In this document: one piece after another, positions 1 to 6,900 of the stretch
How the letters are laid out: the number at the start of each line of letters is the position of its first letter
How positions within the stretch are numbered: position 1 is the stretch's first letter
Source: Chromatium okenii
GTDB lineage: Bacteria > Pseudomonadota > Gammaproteobacteria > Chromatiales > Chromatiaceae
Reading direction: 5' to 3'
NCBI RefSeq assembly: GCF_016583745.1
Contig: NZ_NRRQ01000001.1
Span: 1 to 64,000, forward strand
DNA length: 64,000 nucleotides
Made by a program: the position numbers and the translations under genes
Notes under the pieces: generated by a model
Database searches by the model: none
Told to the model about the DNA's origin: nothing
What the model saw: only the letters and a program-made list of their open reading frames with translations

Positions 1-66
1 CGCCCCCCCTTTTCCAAAGGGGGGAGAAAGAAAAGCCACCCTTAGAAAAAGGGGGGTTGGGGGGAT
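1..66. repeat. dispersed palindromic repeat, copy 1, inside priA
   Basis: The first 66 bases hold C-run/G-run palindromes: a C-tract, a TTTCCAAA centre and a G-tract, then a second imperfect palindrome ending in GGGGGGTTGGGGGGATTTGA. A related copy lies at 3836-3921, where the block ending GGGGGGTTGGGGGGATTT is shared. The copy is open in the priA frame and would translate as a Pro/Gly/Lys-rich stretch containing PPLEKGGLGG. Dispersed intergenic repeats that are occasionally translated in frame are known in several bacteria. The left limit lies at or beyond the window edge. Confidence 0.75.
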
Positions 67-1697
67 TTGATGAAAAAAAGGCGGGATTTGAACTCAACCC
101 CGAGCAGCAAACCGCTGTCAGCGCGATTCACGCTGCGCTCGGGCGGTTTCAACCATTTTTACTTGACGGCGTGACCGGCAGCGGCAAGACCGAGGTCTAT
201 ATCCATTTGATTGCACAGGTGATTGCCAGCGGTCAGCAGGCGCTGGTGATCGTGCCTGAAATCGGGTTGACGCCGCAGTTACAAGCGCGATTCAGCGCCC
301 GGCTGCCGGGTGTGACGGTCGTGCTGCATTCGGCGCTCAAAGCCAGCGAGCGGGCGCGGAATTGGGAACAGGCTGCGCTCGGCACGGCGACGCTGGTGCT
401 CGGCACCCGCTCGGCGATCTTCGTGCCGCTGCCGCGTTTGGCGCTGATTGTGGTCGATGAAGAACACGATGCGGCGTTGAAACAGCAAGATGGCTTCCGT
501 TATTCAGCGCGAGACATCGCGGTGCGACGGGCGCAGTTGGTCGGTTGTCCGATCATTCTCGGCAGCGCCACACCCGCGCTGGAAACGCTCCACAACGCCC
601 AGCGTGAGCGTTATCACTGGCTGCAATTGCCGCGTCGTGCTGGCGCTGCGCAGCCGCCGAAATTCAGCCTGCTGGATATTCGTCGCCAACCGCTGCGGGC
701 GGGTTTATCGACCGTGCTGCGCGAGCGGATGCAGCAGGAATTGAGCGCCGGCAATCAGATCATGCTGTTTCTCAATCGACGCGGTTATGCGCCGGTGTTG
801 ATTTGTCACTCGTGCGGCTGGACGGGCAAATGCAGTTGCGGCGATGTGCGGTTGACGCTGCATCTGACGCCGCCGCGTTTGTGGTGCCATCACTGCGGGC
901 GGGCGCAGCCGGTGCCGCAACATTGCCCGAGCTGTAAAAGTGCGGATTTGCGGATGCTGGGGCGCGGGACGGAGCGGCTGGAGGAGGAGCTGCAACCGTT
1001 GTTTCCAGAAGCGACCATCGCTCGCATCGACAGCGATAGCACGCAGCGACGCGGTGAATTGAAACGGTTGTTAAATGCGGTGCGGCGCGGCGAGGTGCAG
1101 ATTGTGTTGGGGACGCAGATGTTGGCGAAGGGTCATGATTTTCCGGGGATCACGCTGGTCGGGATTCTTGATTTAGATCGGATGTTTTACGCCAACGATT
1201 TCCGCGCTCCCGAACGCACGGCGCAGTTGATTGTGCAGGTTGGCGGTCGCGCTGGGCGGGCAGAACGCGCCGGGCAGGTGATTTTGCAAACGCGCCAGCC
1301 GGAACATCCGCTGCTGCGAGCGTTATTGCACGACGGTTATCGCGGTTTTGCTGCTGCCGAACTGCGCGAACGGAATGAGGCGGAATTGCCACCGTTTGCG
1401 CATCTGGCGCTGTTGCGAGCGGATGCGACGGAGGAACTGGCGGCGCTGGAGTTTTTGCGCGAAGCGAAACGGCTGGCGGCTGACATCGTTGAATCCGATC
1501 AGATTTTTGCGCTGGGGCCAGCGCCGTCTCCGCTGGCACGGCGGGTGGGACGTCATCATGCGCAGTTATTGGTGCAATGCGGCGAGCGTCCGCAATTGCA
1601 ACGCTTTCTCCAACACTGGCGTCAGGTATTACAGAAGTTAAAACGCACCAAAGAATTGCATTGGTCAATTGATGTTGATCCGCAAGATATGTTTTAG
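3..1697 (+). CDS. priA: PriA primosomal helicase, 5' end outside window
   Basis: This is the 3'-to-5' superfamily 2 helicase that reloads the replisome at stalled forks. The visible part covers the helicase core: Walker A in GVTGSGKTEVY, the DEEH box in VVDEEHD, the zinc-binding cysteine insertion, and the C-terminal helicase motifs (LGTQMLAKGHDFP, GGRAGRAERAG). About 200 N-terminal residues (3'-OH-binding and winged-helix domains) would lie left of the window. The frame is open to the left edge, so the gene is probably whole; a TTG at 57 gives a 546-aa ORF but is unlikely to be the true start. A dispersed repeat is translated in frame just before the helicase domain. One zinc motif reads CSCG where the family usually has CxxC. 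The 3' end overlaps a broken antitoxin-like ORF on the other strand. Confidence 0.95.
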   Translation, partial: PPLFQRGEKEKPPLEKGGLGGFDEKKAGFELNPEQQTAVSAIHAALGRFQPFLLDGVTGSGKTEVYIHLIAQVIASGQQALVIVPEIGLTPQLQARFSARLPGVTVVLHSALKASERARNWEQAALGTATLVLGTRSAIFVPLPRLALIVVDEEHDAALKQQDGFRYSARDIAVRRAQLVGCPIILGSATPALETLHNAQRERYHWLQLPRRAGAAQPPKFSLLDIRRQPLRAGLSTVLRERMQQELSAGNQIMLFLNRRGYAPVLICHSCGWTGKCSCGDVRLTLHLTPPRLWCHHCGRAQPVPQHCPSCKSADLRMLGRGTERLEEELQPLFPEATIARIDSDSTQRRGELKRLLNAVRRGEVQIVLGTQMLAKGHDFPGITLVGILDLDRMFYANDFRAPERTAQLIVQVGGRAGRAERAGQVILQTRQPEHPLLRALLHDGYRGFAAAELRERNEAELPPFAHLALLRADATEELAALEFLREAKRLAADIVESDQIFALGPAPSPLARRVGRHHAQLLVQCGERPQLQRFLQHWRQVLQKLKRTKELHWSIDVDPQDMF

Positions 1698-1877
1698 CGT
1701 TCCTAGCTCGCAAACCAAAGTATTGAGATTGCGTCTTCGGGCAATTGCAGACAACGCTTGGCAAATCAGCGTTCCATCGCCCGGGTCTTCGGCGATGCAG
1801 GCATCTAAATACAGCCTAATATCTTCTTCGGTGTCAAAATAATCTGCGCTATCCCAGCGGGTGTAATGTTCGGTCAT
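1665..1877 (-). pseudogene. antitoxin-like gene remnant (HI1420-type addiction module antidote)
   Basis: This 70-aa ORF begins MTEHYTRWDSADYFDTEEDI and continues with an alternating acidic/hydrophobic stretch and an ALSAIARRRN segment. That matches the N-terminal two thirds of the putative addiction-module antidote family (TIGR02684-like), whose members are about 95-100 aa. The second helix of the helix-turn-helix and the C-terminus are missing: the sequence diverges after RRNLNTLV and stops inside the 3' end of priA. No HigB/RelE-type toxin gene is visible upstream; iscB occupies that position. I infer a decayed antitoxin, possibly disrupted when the iscB element or a rearrangement arrived. 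A small unrelated protein cannot be excluded. Confidence 0.55.
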
Positions 1878-1944
1878 TGCTTACCCGCGAAGTGAGTCAA
1901 GGATAAGGAGCGCCTGCGCTTTTCGATAATCGTGCGCTGTTTTT

Positions 1945-3243
1945 TCAGATATTCGCATAAGCATAGCCATCACCTCGTTGAATAATCTGAGCCAGTTTTG
2001 CAGAAAACCACGTCTTTTTTTTATTAACAGAAATAGAAATACATTGATTGCCGTTGTTAATTGCTGTTACTCGCGCACAATACACCCCAGAGTATTTACC
2101 TTTCGGCTGATCTACTTTCACAATATCACCAGTTCTAATTCCATTGACTGTTTTGCCAGCTTTCGCTTTTGCGTTTGGAAATCCATATTTGTCCGTGCGC
2201 ACCATTTGTCGCTGACCGCGCCCGGTTGCTGTAATCAGCAGCGGTTTCATTCCTGTTGGAATCAACACGTTCTCTCCGCTTTTACCCACACAAACCGCAT
2301 CAATCCAATGATCTTTTGCGTAATTTTGCGCAACGCGATTCTTTTTAGTGCGACCACCAGACCAAAAAGAAATCGGCAAGCCAAAACCCTTTAACGCTTC
2401 ACCAATGGCATAGCGTGTCGCATTCACTGCTGCCGCATCTTTTAATGGCGCTTTGGCTTGCGCTTGAATCCGCGCTAGTCGTTTTGGATCACGCGCCAGA
2501 AAAGTATCAACCGATTGACAGCCTTTTTTTTGATTGCACGGCACACAAGCCAAAGTGAGATTAGAAACGCGATTGCTGCCGCCTTGTGAGCGCGGCACGA
2601 TATGCTCAATTTCTAACGGTACCTTTTGCGCTCCGCAATAAGCACAAGTGCGTTGCCATTTTTCGAGCAGGTATTCACGCAATTCATAACCCGCTAAGGT
2701 GCCGTGCTGATAATCAATGCCGCTGATTTCTGGGTTTTGCAGTGCTTGCGTGTCAAAGCGCACGGTTTCAATGGCAATTGCAGTCAGCGGTGCGAAATGC
2801 TGCAACTTATTTAACCATTGCTTGACGTTATCAACCCGACTTTGTACTGAAGGCGGCAACCATTTTTCACGCCGACCGCGATTATTAAAACGCGGTTGCC
2901 GATAACGGGTTTTCCGTCCGCGTCGTCCGCGTCGAATTGATAAACGATCCGTTAATCGTTTATGGATGCTGTCACCACGATGATTTAAGTTCGCAGCAAA
3001 TAACACCACACGACCTTGTTGCGGGAATTCACCCACCAATGCAATCCCAGTTGTTTTTGAACCCGGATCAAATTTGGCTTCAATTGGTTGTGTCTCACCA
3101 TCAGCGCGATCTATTAAAATGATCGTGAACGGATGAAGCCGATACACAGCAGCTTTTTTATCGCGCAATAGTCTCCGCGCCCGTGCTGGACGCGTTGGCA
3201 TTAAAGGTTTTTTCGTACTGCTTAAAACGAATACTTGACACAT
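1945..3243 (-). CDS. iscB: IscB RNA-guided nuclease (RuvC with inserted HNH)
   Basis: This 432-aa protein has the full IscB layout. The PLMP motif is at residues 13-16, followed by an RRXRR-type N-terminus. RuvC-I has Asp59 in KFDPGSKTTG; an Arg-rich bridge helix spans about 101-126; RuvC-II has Glu159 in IAIETVRFD. The HNH domain has zinc cysteines 200/203 and 233/236 and catalytic His214 in EIEHIVP. RuvC-III has His312 and Asp315 in KDHWIDAV. A C-terminal beta-rich domain (about 340-432) would contact the target-adjacent motif. All catalytic residues are present, so it should be active. IscB proteins are ancestors of Cas9, travel with IS200/IS605-type elements, and cut DNA guided by an omega RNA encoded just upstream. 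Two tandem copies of that upstream sequence lie at 3264-3826. No TnpA transposase is visible. There is no clear Shine-Dalgarno before the ATG. Confidence 0.95.
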   Translation of the reverse strand: MCQVFVLSSTKKPLMPTRPARARRLLRDKKAAVYRLHPFTIILIDRADGETQPIEAKFDPGSKTTGIALVGEFPQQGRVVLFAANLNHRGDSIHKRLTDRLSIRRGRRGRKTRYRQPRFNNRGRREKWLPPSVQSRVDNVKQWLNKLQHFAPLTAIAIETVRFDTQALQNPEISGIDYQHGTLAGYELREYLLEKWQRTCAYCGAQKVPLEIEHIVPRSQGGSNRVSNLTLACVPCNQKKGCQSVDTFLARDPKRLARIQAQAKAPLKDAAAVNATRYAIGEALKGFGLPISFWSGGRTKKNRVAQNYAKDHWIDAVCVGKSGENVLIPTGMKPLLITATGRGQRQMVRTDKYGFPNAKAKAGKTVNGIRTGDIVKVDQPKGKYSGVYCARVTAINNGNQCISISVNKKKTWFSAKLAQIIQRGDGYAYANI

Positions 3244-3263
3244 TGGTTCACACCACTTTTAAA

Positions 3264-3540
3264 AGTAAAAGTCACCTCGCCGAGATATGCGCCAGTATTT
3301 CCAAACCGCACTGCCCATTGCCGCGCACTGTGCTGTTTAACGATTTGGTTACAGGGCTTGGAGCTGGTGAAGCACCCCAAGGTGTGTTCTTGAACTCTAC
3401 GCATATCGTTTACTCATCAATCCCCTTGAAAAAGGAATTTCAAGTCGGCTGGTTGAGCAATTCAGGTTTTTATACCTGAAAAATGATGCAACAATTGCGG
3501 CAAGGATGCCAAAGGTGTTGTATCAAAACGCGTGCTCAAC
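3264..3540 (-). ncRNA. putative omega RNA (HEARO), copy A, next to iscB
   Basis: This 277-bp segment ends about 20 bp before the iscB start and reads in the same direction, which is where IscB omega RNAs (HEARO RNAs) are encoded. It is repeated almost exactly at 3550-3826 (offset 286 bp, about six mismatches). It contains short inverted repeats, for example around 3422-3442 (CCTTGAAA..TTTCAAG) and 3462-3479 (TTCAGG..CCTGAA). If the scaffold starts at 3540, the guide would come from the bases just beyond it; on the minus strand these read ATTTACTAGAATTAGT, running into the 3' end of copy B. Assignment rests on position and duplication; no covariance-model search was possible. Confidence 0.75.
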
Positions 3541-3549
3541 ACTAATTCT

Positions 3550-3826
3550 AGTAAATATCACCTCGCCGAGATATGCGCCAGTATTTCCAAACCGCACTGC
3601 CCATTGCCGCGCACTGTGCTGTTTAACGATTTGGTTACAGGGCTTGGAGCTGGTGAAGCACCCCAAGGTGTGTTCTTGAACTCTACGCATATCGTTTACT
3701 CATCAATCCCCTTGAAAAAGGAATTTCAAGTCGGCTGGTTGAGCAATTCAGGGTTTTATACCTGAAAAATGATGCAACGACTGCGGCAAGGATGCCAAAG
3801 GTGTTGTATCAAAGCGCGTGCTCAAC
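3550..3826 (-). ncRNA. putative omega RNA (HEARO), tandem copy B
   Basis: This is a second copy of the iscB-proximal omega RNA region, about 98% identical to 3264-3540 and separated from it by only 9 bp (ACTAATTCT). Similarity stops after GTGCTCAAC read on the plus strand (3826), and at 3264 and 3550 on the other side, so the repeated unit is sharply bounded. The adjacent bases on the minus strand, GTATTAGGATTCTGTC (3842 to 3827), are the candidate guide for this copy and differ from those next to copy A. It could be a solo non-autonomous omega RNA element, a tandem duplication, or the relic of one element inserted at the end of another. Confidence 0.7.
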
Positions 3827-3835
3827 GACAGAATC

Positions 3836-3921
3836 CTAATACAAAAACCCCCTTTTTTACAAAAGAGGGTTCCGGTTTATTTCAAAAGCCCCCCTTTGAA
3901 AAAGGGGGGTTGGGGGGATTT
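3836..3921. repeat. dispersed palindromic repeat, copy 2
   Basis: C-run/G-run palindromes resembling those at 1-66. The right half, ending GGGGGGTTGGGGGGATTT, is identical to copy 1. On the minus strand it abuts the stop codon of the octad-repeat gene: two bases of the TAA can be counted as repeat. Its hairpin could fold at the 3' end of that transcript and may act as a terminator or processing site. It lies just outside omega RNA copy B. Confidence 0.75.
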
Positions 3922-6900
3922 AAGCCGCCAGATCAATCACGCCGGCGAGCCAAACGTCAACGAGTTGATGCGTAACGCCGTCGGTCATGGTGTAGCTGGA
4001 TTCCAGTTTGATGATGTTGCCTTCGTTCATCACCGCCGTTTCATCTGCATCCAACGCCAAGCTGGCAATGTTCAATTCAGCAAGTGACATCAATTCACCC
4101 GCATCGCTCACGCCGTCTTGATTCGCGTCTTGCCACACTTGCAACTGCGCAAACGCCGCATCTTTCGCATCAATCACGCCATCAGTGTTGCTGTTGAGCG
4201 CAGCCAATGCGATGAAACCATCCGCAGCCGTGCTGCCGTCTGCCAAGCGCGTGCCGCTACCAAACAACTCGGTACCGTCATTGATCACGCCGTCGCCGTT
4301 GACATCCAACACCAGCAAGCCGTCGCTCGGTGCAACCCAGCCCACTTGCGTTGCCGAGCCGTCACCTTCCAGATCAAAGATCACGCCAGCAGTGTCAGCA
4401 TCGGTGGTTTGGATGATGTCATCGCCATTCAGATCAAGCACTAACGGTGTGCTGAACTCAAGTGCATTGAGCTGTGCGGTGCTAAACAACAGCACCTGTG
4501 CCTCGCTGAAACTTTGATGCGTCACGCAGTTGATTGCTTCGATCTGCGCCGCCGTGATGCCCTGAATCGCCGCCATATCAATCGCGTCTACTTGCGCAGT
4601 CGATAATGCTGCAAAGGCCGTCGTGGTTAATGACGAGATTTGCGTGCTGTTAAACGACGCAATGGCCTCAGTAGACAGTTTGGCAATCTGCGCTGCCGTA
4701 ATCGCTGCGATCTGTCCAGCAGAGCCAGCATCAAGCGCATCAATATCAGTGGCCTCCAGACCAGTAAGCGCCGCCGAATTCAGCGCAGCAAACTGATCGA
4801 AGGTCATCGCACCGAGCGCATCTGGAGTCATCGCGCTCACCTGCGTTGAGGTCAACGCTGCCACAGTGGCAACAGCTAACGCTGGAGCTTGCGCCGAACT
4901 CAATGCTGCCATAACGGCATCCGTCAACTTCGGTGCTTGGGCAGCAGTCAACGCAGCGATGCGGTCGTTTGCGCCGACTATCGACGCCAATGCAGTGATG
5001 TCTGAGGCTTCCAAGCCAGTAATTCCGGCAGTGCTGATCGCAGCAAATTGGTCAACCGACATGGCTGCCACGTCATACGGATCAAGCGCGGCAATCTGCG
5101 CCGAACTCATTGCTGCCACGGCGGTAAGACTCAATCCAGTGACTTGCGCCGGACTCATCGCGGTGATGACCTCTACCGACAATCCCGGCATCTGTGCGGC
5201 GGAGACGAGCGAAAGCCGACTTGGTGATAACCCCGCATCAGGCACTGTTGGTGCATCGTAAGCGTTGCCTTGCAGGTCGGTAATAACGCCGCTGCCCATC
5301 GTGATTGAGTACGCATCGCCGGCAATCAAATCCCGCGCCGGATTGAGGGTGACGATCGACGTATTCGCTGTATCGAATATCACTTGAGTGGTATCAGTGA
5401 CTGGAATGGTATGCGTATCACCCTTGCCATTGCTGACGATGATGTCACCGGAGCCAGCTTTGACCGCTTCGCTGAATTGCAGTTTGAGATCGCTGCCTGC
5501 TGCTGCAATCGAGGTGAATTCACCTTGAGTGACTGATGTGCCAGCGCCCACCACAATTGAGGACAAGTTCGGTGCAGGATTTCCCGCTGCGTCAAGGATG
5601 ACTGTGTCATCGATGATGACGGAATACTCAGAAGTAGCGGCTAACGCTCCTACTGGCGTGACGATGGTTACTATTTTGTTAGAGCCAGTGATCGTCACCA
5701 GAGCTGTATCAGTAATGTCGTACCGGAGCACTGGATCAGTCGTACTGGGAGCAGTAGGGGCGATGATGATGTCGCCGCTGCCCCGCGTGACCTCCTCACT
5801 GAAGGTCAACACGATGTCATCGTCAGGCCCCACCGACTTGACAGCGATTCCTGCCGCCTTGTCGTTAATGAATGTCAATTCCGGCGCGAGGGTATCGGTG
5901 GTTTTAAAGTCGATACCAGAGCCAGTGGTAATGGCAGCAAAATCAAGTATGGTGTTGGCAGGAGTAGCACCACCAGTAGTAGGATCGACGTCCTTAAACG
6001 CCGACGCTTCAGCAATCAATTCATACGTGGCGTTGGCAAGCAGAGGATTCGACGGGTTGATGGTGACGACATTTCCGTCGATAGATACCTCACTACTGTT
6101 GTTAAGGATCTCAAGAGGAGTACCAGCAGTGCCGTCAATTTTTGGCGTTAATGTAATCTTTTTTCCCGCCGTGCCAATTTGCACCGGTTCGTTGAACGTC
6201 AACACGATATTGCTATCCAACGCGACCGGCACACCGCTGTTATCCGCCGGAAAACTGCTGGCAAAAACAACATACGGCACGACGTCTACCGTGGTGAAGT
6301 TCATCGTGGTGGTATCTACAAATCCGGCGTAAGCATGATTGTAGTTGTCGATCAAGGCTCCGTTGTCAACCTGCACGGAATACAGCGTATTCTTAAACAA
6401 ATCAGCCGTTGGGTTGACCGTCACTGTCTTGGCACTGGTATCAAACGTCACCTGACTGCTAGTCACATCAATCGTGCGAATGTCACTACCGTCATCGCTT
6501 CTGAACACAATGTTGCCCGCACCCACGAGCACAACGTCATCAAAAGTCAAAACGAGATTGTCTGATTCAGTCACCCCCAAATCATTATCGACCTTCGTGT
6601 TCATTTTTATCGATGAAAGTGTTGGAGCAGCACTGTCAGCAGTGGCTGTAGTAATGGCAGATGATGCAGCAGTGGTAGTCGCCGAATTCTCGTTGGAATA
6701 AGCATCAACAAATGCTCCTGCGTCTACCTTGACGTAATACATTTTGCCGTTAGCGAAATCACTCGCTGGGTTGATGGTGACGATCTTGCCCGCGATTGAA
6801 ATCTCAGGGTCAGTCGCGTCAAAACTGTTGCCGAATTGAACATCCGTCGCCTCATCCGACCAAATTTGGATTGTCTTGCCCGCAACTGCCGTAACAGGCT

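Noticed and set aside
1881-1965. Short minus-strand ORF (about 28 codons) between iscB and the antitoxin remnant
   Set aside because: Too short and out of frame with iscB; does not resemble the expected toxin C-terminus.
3183-3765. Two nearly identical plus-strand ORFs (98 and 77 aa) and a minus-strand 60-aa ORF
   Set aside because: They lie in the duplicated omega RNA region; the near-identity reflects the DNA duplication, and no ribosome-binding site or protein family supports them.
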